DNA of 64,000 bases from an uncultured Bacteroidales bacterium (GTDB lineage: Bacteria; Bacteroidota; Bacteroidia; Bacteroidales; UBA932): contig CAKUVD010000003.1 in the NCBI GenBank assembly GCA_934695325.1, positions 137,389 to 201,388 on the forward strand, given 5' to 3'. Shown here piece by piece: positions 26,357 through 36,048 of this stretch. Within the stretch, counting starts at the first letter, position 1. Every line of letters begins with the position of its first letter. The notes under the pieces were generated by a model that ran no database searches, had not been told where the DNA came from, and saw nothing but the letters and a program-made list of their open reading frames with translations. Position numbers and translations under genes: made by a program.

Positions 26357-28468
26357 TCACTGTATCCACGGCTTGACCTTATAATCGGCCAGCTTGTCAC
26401 ACGAAGAACCGATCTCGCCGGCAGTCCTCGTCTGCGGATATTTCTCCACGGCTGACTTGAATCGGCATAGAGCGGCATAGTTCTGAGCTGCCATTTCCGG
26501 GTCTCGTATCATTCCAAGGCCATCATTGATATACTTTCCCGCATCAGAAACAGCCTGTTTCCGATACTCAGATGTCGGCCACTTATCATCATATACCATA
26601 TGATAATGCGTCAAGGCCCAACAGTAATCGAATGAGGACATAAGTCCGATGCCGTATTTCACGGAAGCCTCTCCACTGATGTCCGGATTCCTTGACTTCA
26701 TCTTCATTTCCAATGACGCCATTTCTCTTGCGAATGCCAGTTTGTAATTCTTTTGAACCTTTCCCTTTCTGTGCCCATATATGAACGGCATACGGCTGAA
26801 GTACGCATACACATTGGTAGTCTTTTCGTAAGAAGGCCGTACCATAGAAAGGAACTCTGCGGCCTTCTGATACTTGCGCTCGCGAATATATCTGGTTCCT
26901 ATCAGCTCCCGGACATAGTCGTGATTCACATAGCCCCGCTCGTCCAGATACCGGCCAAACTCCGTGGTATCCGCACCCATACTCTGCTCATAACGGATTA
27001 CCGCATTGAGGTCGAGCGTGTCGAGAGCATTGAAATAATAGTTGGAATAGTCGAACATATTATCGATGTCCGTAGCAGCTCGGTACCGAGCCATCGTGTA
27101 CGTCTTAGGTTTTTCCTGCCACTTGCCGCCGTACCAGTCTGCCGTGAATCTGTCCACGATCTGCAGGAGACGGTTGTCTGCCATATTGCGCAGCCGGAGG
27201 GACAGCACCGGATCCACCTTGTCCATCTTAGGGGCGACGACCCCGATGAGAACCTTGCGCAGCATATCATTCCAATAATAGTAACTGAGGCTGATATGCA
27301 GGGCATAGCCATCTGCCGTTATCTCCCTGACCTTTCCCGTGATGCCGCCGCATATCTTGGAGTCCAGCCAGCGGATCTGTCCATAGAGCCTGTCCAGATA
27401 AGCAGCGTCATAACTGCTTGTCTTGGCATCCAGATACATCCTGAGCACTTTCACGGACTCCCCCACGAAACGGCTCCCGTGAGCAGCCTCTGCTTTTCTC
27501 AGGAGTTTCAGAGCCATCGACTGATCTCCGGAGACATCTGCCAGAAAAGACGCAGAATAATACCAGACCTTCGGCGCCTTGGCATTCACGGCACCCTTGA
27601 GACATATATTCATATACTCCCTTGCCTTGGCAGTGTCCACCACAGGGGAATAACCGCCGCAAGCGTCCCTATCTATTCTTCCTACGACATCCTGAAGCAG
27701 TTCCGGGACATCCCTCCCGTCAGGAAGATTCACGGCGGCGAAATCAAGCAAGCCACTGTACGTTCCCTCCTTGGAATAATGTTCATATAGAGACTTGAGA
27801 TCACCCTTGCTTTTATAATAGCCTAAGGCCCTCTCCTTGTCTCCTGTCCGGTATGCGGCACCCGCCACGTATCCAAGCGTCATATTCCGTATCACGCCAT
27901 CTTTCAAGCGCCATTTCCGGGCATTCCAGAGTGAGTCAATCTGACCGTACATCTTCAGCGTGAACATCGCCCTCACAGCCTGGAGGATGTATCTGTCCTC
28001 CAGCCTCTTTCCTTTATATGACAATGACTTGTCTATGACATCTTCGAGTTCTGCCTTGACCGGCTCGCCTTTGGACGGATAATACCACGGATCATTAATC
28101 TCGAAGCGAGCCTGCTCACAGGACTTCGCCGTCACGAGAAAGTCAGCAGCCTCCCTGTCGCCGGATGACGCGATATACCGAACAAATGAATTATCCGAAT
28201 CCTTGTCATCCAGCAGTCCCTTCATCTGCTCCAACGAATACCCATACACGACATCTGAGATGTCCGCCTCTCTGACATACGGCCGGGCAAGTCTTTTCCA
28301 AGCCGCACAATTGGCCTCCCGCTCCGAGGTATTCCGCGCATCCTTGTCGAACGCCCTGAACATATAATACTCCTCAGGGTAATTCCAGAACGGCCCGCAG
28401 CAGAATGCCGGAACCGCGGCCAGCATCAACGCCCCGCTAACGAAGAATCTCATCAATCTCATCATCAC
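26357..28468 (-). CDS. Large secreted helical-repeat protein of unknown function
   Basis: A 703-residue protein with a Sec signal peptide, MMMRLMRFFVSGALMLAAVPAFCCG; several in-frame ATGs make the exact start uncertain by up to five codons. The remainder is predicted to be mostly helical with TPR/Sel1-like spacing, for example YVAGAAYRTGDKERALGYYKSKGD and LLRKAEAAHGSRFV. I cannot name the family. Its start overlaps the end of the preceding lipoprotein gene by 32 bases, which signals translational coupling and a joint role. The mature N-terminus begins with CCGPFW, and a lipid anchor on one of these cysteines is possible. Confidence 0.75.
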   Translation of the reverse strand: MMMRLMRFFVSGALMLAAVPAFCCGPFWNYPEEYYMFRAFDKDARNTSEREANCAAWKRLARPYVREADISDVVYGYSLEQMKGLLDDKDSDNSFVRYIASSGDREAADFLVTAKSCEQARFEINDPWYYPSKGEPVKAELEDVIDKSLSYKGKRLEDRYILQAVRAMFTLKMYGQIDSLWNARKWRLKDGVIRNMTLGYVAGAAYRTGDKERALGYYKSKGDLKSLYEHYSKEGTYSGLLDFAAVNLPDGRDVPELLQDVVGRIDRDACGGYSPVVDTAKAREYMNICLKGAVNAKAPKVWYYSASFLADVSGDQSMALKLLRKAEAAHGSRFVGESVKVLRMYLDAKTSSYDAAYLDRLYGQIRWLDSKICGGITGKVREITADGYALHISLSYYYWNDMLRKVLIGVVAPKMDKVDPVLSLRLRNMADNRLLQIVDRFTADWYGGKWQEKPKTYTMARYRAATDIDNMFDYSNYYFNALDTLDLNAVIRYEQSMGADTTEFGRYLDERGYVNHDYVRELIGTRYIRERKYQKAAEFLSMVRPSYEKTTNVYAYFSRMPFIYGHRKGKVQKNYKLAFAREMASLEMKMKSRNPDISGEASVKYGIGLMSSFDYCWALTHYHMVYDDKWPTSEYRKQAVSDAGKYINDGLGMIRDPEMAAQNYAALCRFKSAVEKYPQTRTAGEIGSSCDKLADYKVKPWIQ

Positions 28469-29579
28469 TATATTTAGAGAGGTTTGCCATATCCAGATGG
28501 TATATTATATTGTTAGAGGACCCCATCCCAAGTTTCTTGTCCACAAGTCCCTTTACTTTCCGTATCAGAGCTATGTCCGGATATTCATAACGTATCGTCT
28601 GCCCTGCGGTGAAATGTACAGCCCCCACCTCGCAGTCTTCATTGACAATATACCAGTTCCCTTTTTTCTTTGTCAATGCAAGATTGGAGTCCAGATCCAC
28701 GGGAGAGAGTATGCGGTCAAACGATCCGTTCTTCTTGAACACAGCGTTCCAGCTGAAAGTCGGATAAGATATATCCACTTGCCTGCAGTTATGATTCCTC
28801 GCAGCACAGAATTTATTGACTCTGGACTTGACGCCAAGGTATTTCTTCACATCCGCATAAGCAAGAATCGAGTTGTCTGTTTCCAGATTCTTTATGGCTC
28901 CGGTATTATACATCATCAGGACCCCTTTGTCAAATGGATACTCCGCCAGTTCAATCTGATGCAGACGGATGGTGCCACTCAGGAGCATACCCTCTCTATG
29001 CAGGATTTCCTTAGCCGCATTGCACAGCCTGTCATACGACTGCTTTGACGACGCTGTCCAGTCACAGTCGAACTGCACTTCCCTGACAGGCCCGAGGTCA
29101 TTGTATGAGCACATATTCAATACCCGCTTCACGATCTTCGCCGCAAGTTCGGCTTCTTTGCTCTCGAAATGCCTGAGAGCATTGACCGTGATGAAAACTG
29201 CAGGGACAATCTCGACGCCCTCCGGTTTTGCGGATTCGAAAGCCGCCGTAGCAACAGGCACAACATCCACCCTGTCCTTCGAATAGTCGGGAGTCACGTC
29301 CACATCGAACATTCTCAGATAAATCCTGTCAATGCCGTGCCTTTCCAGGAAAGATTTTTCTTCTGTCCCGATCTTGAATGTGGTTTTCCAGAAATAGACG
29401 CTACGATGACGCACTGAATCGACAGCTGCAGTGACATCACCGCCGCTCTGGCGCTCCGACCGTCTGCCAGAGCAGGACATAATAAGAGCACTTACAATGA
29501 TGACAGCCGCTAAAATCCGCAACCGAAGAAGAGACAAGGCATCGGGCATTTTACAGCAAAACATATCTAAAAAGTTCAT
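28437..29579 (-). CDS. Lipoprotein of unknown function, TIM-barrel-like
   Basis: A 380-residue protein; a later ATG at 29,549 (MPDALSLLRLRIL) gives a cleaner signal peptide. The lipobox IMSC is about residue 36 of the longer form. The body has alternating strand-helix segments with DRIYLRMFDVDV, VEIVPAVFITVN, VREVQFDCDWTASS and KGVLMMYNTG, which looks like a (beta/alpha) barrel similar to glycosidase-like lipoproteins. The catalytic residues cannot be named. It overlaps the 703-residue helical protein gene by 32 bases, and the two most likely work together at the cell envelope. Confidence 0.75.
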   Translation of the reverse strand: MNFLDMFCCKMPDALSLLRLRILAAVIIVSALIMSCSGRRSERQSGGDVTAAVDSVRHRSVYFWKTTFKIGTEEKSFLERHGIDRIYLRMFDVDVTPDYSKDRVDVVPVATAAFESAKPEGVEIVPAVFITVNALRHFESKEAELAAKIVKRVLNMCSYNDLGPVREVQFDCDWTASSKQSYDRLCNAAKEILHREGMLLSGTIRLHQIELAEYPFDKGVLMMYNTGAIKNLETDNSILAYADVKKYLGVKSRVNKFCAARNHNCRQVDISYPTFSWNAVFKKNGSFDRILSPVDLDSNLALTKKKGNWYIVNEDCEVGAVHFTAGQTIRYEYPDIALIRKVKGLVDKKLGMGSSNNIIYHLDMANLSKYSDDEIDEILR

Positions 29580-29655
29580 ATTCAGTTATTTATAGAGTCC
29601 AGACAATACCTGGCAGCAAATCGCTTGCGCCAATGCTGCATTATCATTATTAATC

Positions 29656-29688
29656 ACGGCATAAAAGTATGAAAAATTTTTATGCCGT
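29656..29688. repeat. 11-bp inverted repeat with 11-base loop
   Basis: ACGGCATAAAA (29,656-29,666) is the exact reverse complement of TTTTATGCCGT (29,678-29,688). It lies about 80 bases upstream of the 380-residue lipoprotein gene. It could be an operator or a terminator for leftward transcription. Confidence 0.5.
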
Positions 29689-30219
29689 AATCTTCTTCAG
29701 GGTATTGATTTTAATTGTTTTTTATCAATCACTGCTCCTATAAAAAATGCCGCAAAGAAAAAGCGGCTACTCCAGATGGGTAGAATTCTTCAGACTGGAA
29801 TGTGCCTTCACATATAATAAGGAAATGATATACCTGTTGGCAATAAATTTTTTCAGTTGGAACGATATGCTAACCCTCAATCAGCTGCTGCCAAGTCGTG
29901 ATATTCTTCATTTCTGTCGCGAAAAGTGAATGGGGCTGGCATGTGGCCGAATGTGCAAAAGGACACCGGAAAATGGTAAAAAGCTTGCAAAAGCAAGATT
30001 GACTTTAGTTCAATTATATTTTGTGCTCAAGACAGGGTATCTTTGCATAGCACCAATCTGCCATTGTTTATTATGAATGGCACGGACATTTTCGCTGCGC
30101 TCTACAAGTGGAAGAATATGGAGTATCTATTGAATAGAATTCCGACATATTCTTAGCAAGAAAACTATTTATTGCATCTCGTTTCACTTCCGGCACCCCA
30201 CACATCCGGAATTTTTGGC

Positions 30220-30227
30220 TAAATTTG
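30220..30227 (+). promoter_or_regulatory. Putative -7 element of the first GH3 gene
   Basis: TAAATTTG matches TAnnTTTG 35 bases before the ATG at 30,262. No TTTG at -33. Confidence 0.4.
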
Positions 30228-30261
30228 TCAAATAGCATATTATTTAACACAACTCAAGAAT

Positions 30262-32493
30262 ATGAAACGAAATCCACTGACAATCCTGTCTTTCGTAATG
30301 ATTGCGGTATCAGCCTGCTCCTCCAAGCCGGAAATCCCCGTGTATATGGACGAGAGCAAAGACATCGATGCAAGAGTGGCGAACGCTCTTTCCCGTATGA
30401 CAATGGAAGAGAAGGTCGCAATCCTCCACGCACAGAGCAAATTCTCGTCTCCAGGCGTACCTCGTCTCGGCATTCCTGAACTCTGGTGCACCGACGGTCC
30501 ACACGGAATCAGGCCCGAGGTAAAATGGGATGAGTGGGACCAGGCAGGATGGACCAATGACTCCTGCACCGCCTTTCCTGCATTGACCTGCCTCGCGGCT
30601 ACATGGGACAGGGAGGCATCTGCATTGTATGGGAAAAGCATCGGAGAAGAGGCACGATACAGAGAGAAAGATGTATTGCTCGGCCCGGGAGTCAATATCT
30701 ACAGGACGCCTTACAACGGTCGCAATTTCGAATATATGGGAGAAGACCCTTTCCTTTCAGGAGAGATGTGCGTACCATATATACAGGAAGTACAGAAAAA
30801 CGGCGTGGCGGTCTGCCTGAAACATTTCGCCTTGAACAATCAGGAGTGCAACCGGCACATAGCCGATGTAGATGTAGATGACAGGACACTGTATGAGATC
30901 TACCTGCCTGCTTTCAAGAAAGGAGTCCAGGAAGGAGGTGCTTGGTCCATAATGGGTGCATATAATCTATACAAAGGTCAGCACCTGTGCCACAACAAAC
31001 ACCTACTCGATGGAGTCCTGAAAGGAGAATGGAATTTCGACGGGGCCGTCATCAGTGACTGGGGCGGTGCCTGCGACCCCGACCAGGCAGCGGAATATGG
31101 ACTCGACCTGGAATACGGAACCTGGACAGACGGGCTGGCAAGCAAAGGAAAGAAGAGCTATGACAACTATATGCTTGCAGACCCATACCTTGAGCGTCTC
31201 CGTGATGGACGCGCATCACTCAAGACTCTTGACGACAAGGCAGGGCGTGTGCTGAAGCTCATCTTCCGCACGGCGATGAACACACACAAGCCTTTCGGCT
31301 CGCTCAATTCTCCGGAGCATCTCGATGCTGCACGGCGGATAGGCGCTGACGGAATCGTTCTGCTGAAGAACGATGAGTCAGCAAGCGGCTCCAAAGTCCT
31401 GCCTATAGACCTGTCCCATCTGAAGAAGATTCTCGTGGTCGGAGAGAATGCCGTGAAGATGATGACCGTAGGAGGAGGCTCGTCCTCACTGAAAGTACAG
31501 CACGAAGTCACTCCGCTGGAAGGAATACTCAATGCTGTCGGAGACAATGCGGAAGTCATATATGAAAGAGGTTACATCGGCAAGATAGAAAACAGCTACA
31601 ATGGAGTCTCTACCGGTCAGGATCTCTCAGAGACACGCACCGCAGAGCAGCTTATAGAAGACGCATCTAAAGCAGCTGCCGAGGCTGACGTGGTGCTCTT
31701 CTTCGGCGGCCTGAACAAGCATTCGCACCAGGACTGCGAAGGAATGGACAGACTCTCTTATGGACTTCCATACGGGCAGGACGAAGTCATAGAGGCACTT
31801 GCCGCGGCGAATCCAAACCTCGTAGTATGCCTCGTAAGCGGAAACGCAGTCGCTATGCCGTGGATAGGACAGGTCCCGGCCATCACTCAATGCTGGTACT
31901 GCGGCTCACAGGCAGGAAATTCCATCGCCGATGTCATATTCGGAAAAGTCAATCCTAGCGGAAAGCTTCCGTTCTCATTCCCTGTAAAAATCGAGGATTC
32001 TCCGGCACACGCAATGGATGCCTACACCTGCGGAGCAGACGTGCATTATAAAGAAGGTATCTATGTCGGCTACCGATGGTTCGACACCAAGAATATCAAG
32101 CCGCTGTTCGCATTCGGCCACGGTCTGAGCTACACCGAGTTCGAATACAGTGATTTCAAGGCAAGTCCGTCAGTATCGGCAAATGGAATGCTGAAAGCAT
32201 CAGTCAATGTAAAGAATACAGGCTCTCGTGAAGGAAAGGAAATCGTGCAGCTCTACATTGGCGAGCAGAATCCTGTCCTTGACCGTCCTGCCAAGGAGCT
32301 CAAGGCATTTGAAAAAGTAAGCCTGGCTCCAGGTGAGGTCAAGACAGTACATTTCGAGGTTCCAGCATCTGACCTGGCATATTTCAATGCAGACACCCAC
32401 AGCTGGGTGCTCGACCCTGCACACAGCTTCACCGCATACTTCGCGGCCGCTTCAGATGATATACGCGGGACAGTGGACTTCCGTACCAAATAG
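30262..32493 (+). CDS. bglX: Glycoside hydrolase family 3 beta-glycosidase, lipoprotein
   Basis: A 743-residue GH3 enzyme. The lipobox VSAC has cysteine at residue 19. The N-terminal TIM barrel contains ELWCTDGPHGIRPEV, GPGVNIYRTPYNGRNFEY, KHFALNNQE and the nucleophile D266 in VISDWGG. The alpha/beta sandwich domain follows (GENAVKMMTVGGGSS), then the C-terminal fibronectin-III-like domain. Such enzymes release glucose, xylose or related sugars from the non-reducing end of beta-linked oligosaccharides in the periplasm or at the surface. The gene stands alone with its own terminator, so the symbol reflects family only and the substrate is not certain. Confidence 0.92.
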   Translation: MKRNPLTILSFVMIAVSACSSKPEIPVYMDESKDIDARVANALSRMTMEEKVAILHAQSKFSSPGVPRLGIPELWCTDGPHGIRPEVKWDEWDQAGWTNDSCTAFPALTCLAATWDREASALYGKSIGEEARYREKDVLLGPGVNIYRTPYNGRNFEYMGEDPFLSGEMCVPYIQEVQKNGVAVCLKHFALNNQECNRHIADVDVDDRTLYEIYLPAFKKGVQEGGAWSIMGAYNLYKGQHLCHNKHLLDGVLKGEWNFDGAVISDWGGACDPDQAAEYGLDLEYGTWTDGLASKGKKSYDNYMLADPYLERLRDGRASLKTLDDKAGRVLKLIFRTAMNTHKPFGSLNSPEHLDAARRIGADGIVLLKNDESASGSKVLPIDLSHLKKILVVGENAVKMMTVGGGSSSLKVQHEVTPLEGILNAVGDNAEVIYERGYIGKIENSYNGVSTGQDLSETRTAEQLIEDASKAAAEADVVLFFGGLNKHSHQDCEGMDRLSYGLPYGQDEVIEALAAANPNLVVCLVSGNAVAMPWIGQVPAITQCWYCGSQAGNSIADVIFGKVNPSGKLPFSFPVKIEDSPAHAMDAYTCGADVHYKEGIYVGYRWFDTKNIKPLFAFGHGLSYTEFEYSDFKASPSVSANGMLKASVNVKNTGSREGKEIVQLYIGEQNPVLDRPAKELKAFEKVSLAPGEVKTVHFEVPASDLAYFNADTHSWVLDPAHSFTAYFAAASDDIRGTVDFRTK

Positions 32494-32515
32494 CAAGCAG
32501 ACCGCTGATTTTAAA

Positions 32516-32540
32516 GCCACTGCTGATTACCAGCAGTGGC
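32516..32540 (+). terminator. Intrinsic terminator after the first GH3 gene
   Basis: GCCACTGCTG and CAGCAGTGGC form a perfect 10-bp stem with a 5-base loop, followed by TTATTATAT. Confidence 0.75.
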
Positions 32541-32598
32541 TTATTATATATTCCCGCCAGGAATCCCAGAGAGATCAAGTAATCCGAAAAAAATTCGC

Positions 32599-32606
32599 TA
32601 TCTTTG
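32599..32606 (+). promoter_or_regulatory. -7 element of the first AAA/PD-(D/E)XK gene
   Basis: TATCTTTG lies 24 bases before the ATG at 32,631 and overlaps the in-frame TTG at 32,604, so the latter is not the start. Confidence 0.55.
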
Positions 32607-32630
32607 AAAAGTCGATCTAAATTTTTGATT

Positions 32631-34196
32631 ATGGAGACAGGACAGAAAAGATTTCCGATAGGGGTGCAGACATTCGATAAGATCATCGAGGGCAATTATC
32701 TATATATCGACAAGACCGGATATGTAGATGAACTTGCCGGCAAATATCAATACGTGTTCCTTAGCCGCCCGCGCAGGTTCGGCAAGTCGCTGCTGTCATC
32801 CACCTTCCACTGCTATTTCGAGGGCAGGAAAGAATTGTTCGAAGGCTTGAAGGCCGGTGAAAAGAAAACGGAATGGAAGAAACATCCTGTCTTCCATTTC
32901 GATATGTCCACTGCCAAGCATATGAACGAGGAGCAGCTGTTGCGCTGTCTTGACTATAAGCTTGCTGAATATGAAAGAACCTACGGTAAAAATCAGAGCA
33001 TTGACGACACGGATGTAAATGCCAGGCTTGAGATTCTCATCAAGACAGCATTCGAGCAGACTGGGGAACAGGCTGTGCTGATCATTGATGAATACGATGC
33101 TCCACTGCTGGACGTGATGAACGACAAGGTCAAGCTCCCTTCGCTCAGGCAGATTATGCGGAACTTCTACAGCCCGATAAAGAGCCTTGACCCGTATCTG
33201 AGGTTCGTATTCATCACCGGTATCAACAAGTTCGCGCAGCTTAGCATATTCAGCGAACTGAACAATCTGAAGAACATCTCAATGATGCCAGAGTATTCTG
33301 CCATTTGCGGTATCTCTCAGTCTGAAATGGAGAACAATATGCACGATGCCATTCAAGATTTGGCTGGCGAGCAGGAAATATCATATGACGAGGCGGTCTC
33401 CCAACTGAAGTATAATTATGACGGATATCATTTCTGTGAGAAGTCTGAAGACATATATAACCCGTTCAGTCTGATTAACTCATTATCTGATAAACGCTTC
33501 GGTAGCTACTGGTTTGATTCAGGGACTCCGACATACCTCATCGAGAGACTTCGGCGTAACCCTATCGACGAGACCTCGCTCGACAAGATTACGCTCGTGC
33601 CGCAGTCTGACTTCGACGTATCCCCCGAATTGTCTGACAATTCCCTGCCGATGCTCTATCAGACAGGGTATCTGACAATCAAGTCCTACGACAAGAGAAT
33701 GCAGCTCTACACTCTCGGCTATCCGAACAAAGAGGTCAAGATAGGCTTCACCAGAGGACTCCTCGGGGAGTATCCGAGCAGTACAGGCACGGCTTCGGGA
33801 TTCGTGGCGCACTTCTATGCTGCGATGGACGCCCAGGACATTGACCTGGCGATGGAGAAACTGCAGGCCTATCTCGCAGGCATCCCTAACGACCTCGAGA
33901 ACAAGACGGAGAAGCATTATCAGACTATCATCTATCTGATTTTCTCGCTTCTCGGGTTCTATATCCGCACGGAGGTGAAGTCTGCCATCGGGCGTGCCGA
34001 CGCTGTCTGTCACACCGACAACTGCATCTACGTCTTCGAGTTCAAGGTGGACGGCTCCGCCGAGGATGCGCTCAAGCAGATAGACGAGAAGGGCTATATG
34101 CTCCCGTACAAGCTTGAGGAAGGCAAGAGCCTCGTCAAGGTCGGAGTGAACATCTCTTCTCAGACGAGAACTGTGGAAAAGTGGATTACGGCGTAA
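32631..34196 (+). CDS. AAA-ATPase-like / PD-(D/E)XK nuclease-family protein (DUF1703), copy 1
   Basis: A 521-residue protein. The N-terminal AAA-ATPase_like domain starts QKRFPIGVQTF and has SRPRRFGKS (phosphate-binding K52/S53) and VLIIDEYDAPL (Walker B, about 149-159). The C-terminal PD-(D/E)XK region has GRADAV (Asp near 454) and FEFK (E470, K472). These proteins are abundant and multicopy in Bacteroidales. Their role is unknown and has been discussed as mobile or defence-like. It converges on rhaD with only 10 bases between the stop codons. It is nearly identical to the gene at 38,960, including an identical 260-bp block. Confidence 0.9.
   Translation: METGQKRFPIGVQTFDKIIEGNYLYIDKTGYVDELAGKYQYVFLSRPRRFGKSLLSSTFHCYFEGRKELFEGLKAGEKKTEWKKHPVFHFDMSTAKHMNEEQLLRCLDYKLAEYERTYGKNQSIDDTDVNARLEILIKTAFEQTGEQAVLIIDEYDAPLLDVMNDKVKLPSLRQIMRNFYSPIKSLDPYLRFVFITGINKFAQLSIFSELNNLKNISMMPEYSAICGISQSEMENNMHDAIQDLAGEQEISYDEAVSQLKYNYDGYHFCEKSEDIYNPFSLINSLSDKRFGSYWFDSGTPTYLIERLRRNPIDETSLDKITLVPQSDFDVSPELSDNSLPMLYQTGYLTIKSYDKRMQLYTLGYPNKEVKIGFTRGLLGEYPSSTGTASGFVAHFYAAMDAQDIDLAMEKLQAYLAGIPNDLENKTEKHYQTIIYLIFSLLGFYIRTEVKSAIGRADAVCHTDNCIYVFEFKVDGSAEDALKQIDEKGYMLPYKLEEGKSLVKVGVNISSQTRTVEKWITA
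33522..33781 (+). repeat. 260-bp block identical to 39,845-40,104
   Basis: Base-by-base reading found no difference between this block and its partner in copy 2, while the 5' halves of the two genes differ at many third positions and in one divergent stretch. Both blocks are in direct orientation. Confidence 0.85.
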
Positions 34197-34206
34197 AGCA
34201 TTCGGT

Positions 34207-35016
34207 CTACAGGCCGAATGCTTCTTTCAGTTCATCCATCTGGGTGTCAGACATCCCCTCCGGTTCAAAACCCATATTGCGGGAGGCCTCGTAGATGAGG
34301 GCCGCCTTATTCAAGACATCCACTTGATCAAACGCCTCCCCTATCTCCGGCCCGACGGCACAGACTCCGTGTTTTTCCCACATCACGACGTCATATTCAT
34401 CGAGCCTGGCCACTGTAGCGTCAGCAAGAGTAGTAGAGGACGGCATAGCATAAGGAATTATGCCGAGCCCTTTCGGACAGAAGGCACGAGTCTCCGGAAT
34501 CATTGACCATAGAAGTTTGGTAAGAACGTCTTTCTCGAGAAACGGACGGTAATGTGTCATCGCCACAAGTTCAATAGGATGAGTGTGGAGCGAGGCCTTA
34601 TAACCGTTGCCGCACGCTATCATATAAGAATGCATCGCAAGATGAGAAGCAAGCTCAGACGTAGGCTTCACAGGATTGTCGGCAACGATTTCATAGCTTC
34701 TGCAGTCATCACATATACGGATTATGGAACCATTCTCCATCGGGAATCTGGCGAGGTCGCGCATCCTTCGGTTCGTTCCTTTGCAGAAGAACCAGCATCC
34801 CTTCAAGTTAGGCAGTTCCTGCGCCATCGGCACGACTGGAGCTATCGCCGTAAGTGACCTCATCTCATCATCAATGTATTCAGTGACATTGACCACTATG
34901 TTTCCGCCGTTGCGTTCAGCCCATCCCTTTTCCCAGAGATATCCGGCCACCTCAGCGACTTTTTCAATCTCCCGCCTCAGACCGAAGCGGTTTTCCAATA
35001 CAGATTTCATATTCAT
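34207..35016 (-). CDS. rhaD: Rhamnulose-1-phosphate aldolase
   Basis: A 269-residue class II (zinc) aldolase of the usual RhaD length. It has SLHTHPIELVAMTH (zinc ligands His of HTHP) and MWEKHGVCAVGP (third zinc His). It cleaves L-rhamnulose 1-phosphate to dihydroxyacetone phosphate and L-lactaldehyde in the cytoplasm. It is the last gene of the rhaB-rhaA-rhaT-rhaD operon, three bases after rhaT. A lactaldehyde reductase or dehydrogenase gene for the second product is not in the operon. Confidence 0.95.
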   Translation of the reverse strand: MNMKSVLENRFGLRREIEKVAEVAGYLWEKGWAERNGGNIVVNVTEYIDDEMRSLTAIAPVVPMAQELPNLKGCWFFCKGTNRRMRDLARFPMENGSIIRICDDCRSYEIVADNPVKPTSELASHLAMHSYMIACGNGYKASLHTHPIELVAMTHYRPFLEKDVLTKLLWSMIPETRAFCPKGLGIIPYAMPSSTTLADATVARLDEYDVVMWEKHGVCAVGPEIGEAFDQVDVLNKAALIYEASRNMGFEPEGMSDTQMDELKEAFGL

Positions 35017-35019
35017 TAC

Positions 35020-36033
35020 TCAAAATAAATTCGGGAACACCAATGACACTACAAGTATGACAAGTCCTCCTACCAGCACGGACACTGTCTTTTTCGATGT
35101 CCCGGCCCATTCTCTCAGTACAACTCCCCATATATTCGAGAAGAGCACGTTCAATGCCATCAGTATGCACCAGGAGAATCTCATCGCAACGGAGCCTTCT
35201 TCGAAGAAAGACTTACCGACTCCAAGTCCGAAGAACTGGCTGTACCAAAGAAGTCCGGCAAGGGTACAGAACAGGACATTTCCTGCAAGTACCCGGACAT
35301 CTGCATAGTCTGAGAAAGTCCTGTTACGGAAATTCTTGTACAGACAATATGCCGCATTCGTGATGAAGCCGCCGAATGTGACCATCATAGTGGCCGGAAG
35401 AGTGGCGAACAGCGGTTTCATCCCATCAATCTGAAGAGTCTTTCCCGCCTCGAGACCGAGACTGAAGCAAGCCGACATCACACCCGAGAGAACAGCTATC
35501 AGCAGCCCCTTGGTAAAAGCGAAGTCTTTAAGAGCCGTCTTCCTGTCCTCCGCACTCATCTGCCGCGAGCGAAGCGCACCGGCATAGCCTATGACGGCTA
35601 TTCCTGCTATGGTCAGGCTGACGCCTATGAGAAGTATCAGCCCACTGCCGCGAAACAAGTCATCTCCGGAAGTAAGAGCAGGAAGAAGTGTCCCCACAGC
35701 GGCACAGAGACCGAGCGAAAGAGACTGACCGAGAGCCACGCCAAGGTATCTCATACTGAGGCCGAATGTCAGGCCGCCGACGCCCCACAGAGCGCCGAAT
35801 CCCATAGACTTGAAAGCAGCTGCCGTATCAGAGCCTAGCATCCCGGCAAGCGAACTGCCCGACGGCACTGCAAGCAGAGCGCCAAGAAGAGGGAATACAA
35901 GCCACGCAAATATGCCCTGGACAAGCCAGAAACTCTCCCAGCTCCACCCACGCACCTTTTTTATAGGGACGTATGAGCTTGACTGGCAGAAACTTCCGAC
36001 TGCGATTATCAATAGTCCGAGAATTGTATTCAT
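35020..36033 (-). CDS. rhaT: L-rhamnose/proton symporter RhaT
   Basis: A 337-residue membrane protein with about ten transmembrane helices of the RhaT/DMT type. It starts MNTILGLLIIAVGSFCQSSSYVPIKKVRGWSWE and has the conserved WGVGGLTFGLSMRYLGVALGQS segment. It imports L-rhamnose with protons across the inner membrane. Family, length and its place between rhaA and rhaD support the assignment. Confidence 0.95.
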   Translation of the reverse strand: MNTILGLLIIAVGSFCQSSSYVPIKKVRGWSWESFWLVQGIFAWLVFPLLGALLAVPSGSSLAGMLGSDTAAAFKSMGFGALWGVGGLTFGLSMRYLGVALGQSLSLGLCAAVGTLLPALTSGDDLFRGSGLILLIGVSLTIAGIAVIGYAGALRSRQMSAEDRKTALKDFAFTKGLLIAVLSGVMSACFSLGLEAGKTLQIDGMKPLFATLPATMMVTFGGFITNAAYCLYKNFRNRTFSDYADVRVLAGNVLFCTLAGLLWYSQFFGLGVGKSFFEEGSVAMRFSWCILMALNVLFSNIWGVVLREWAGTSKKTVSVLVGGLVILVVSLVFPNLF

Positions 36034-36048
36034 ACTATCCTGTAAAGA

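Larger units (their letters stand above)
29580..30261. other. 682-bp intergenic region between divergent envelope genes
   Basis: This is the longest gap in the window. It holds a 22-base-arm inverted repeat (29,656-29,688), a TATCTTTG -7-like box at 30,038-30,045, a small CTTGC/GCAAG hairpin near 29,990, a 27-codon frame at 30,073-30,156 (MNGTDIFAALYKWKN...), and the promoter region of the GH3 gene. A 60-codon frame at 29,747-29,929 has no start context or similarity that I recognise. It could be the remains of a lost gene. Confidence 0.6.

Noticed and set aside
29747..29929. 60-codon frame in the large intergenic region
   Set aside because: No start context, no similarity recognised, and composition like non-coding sequence.
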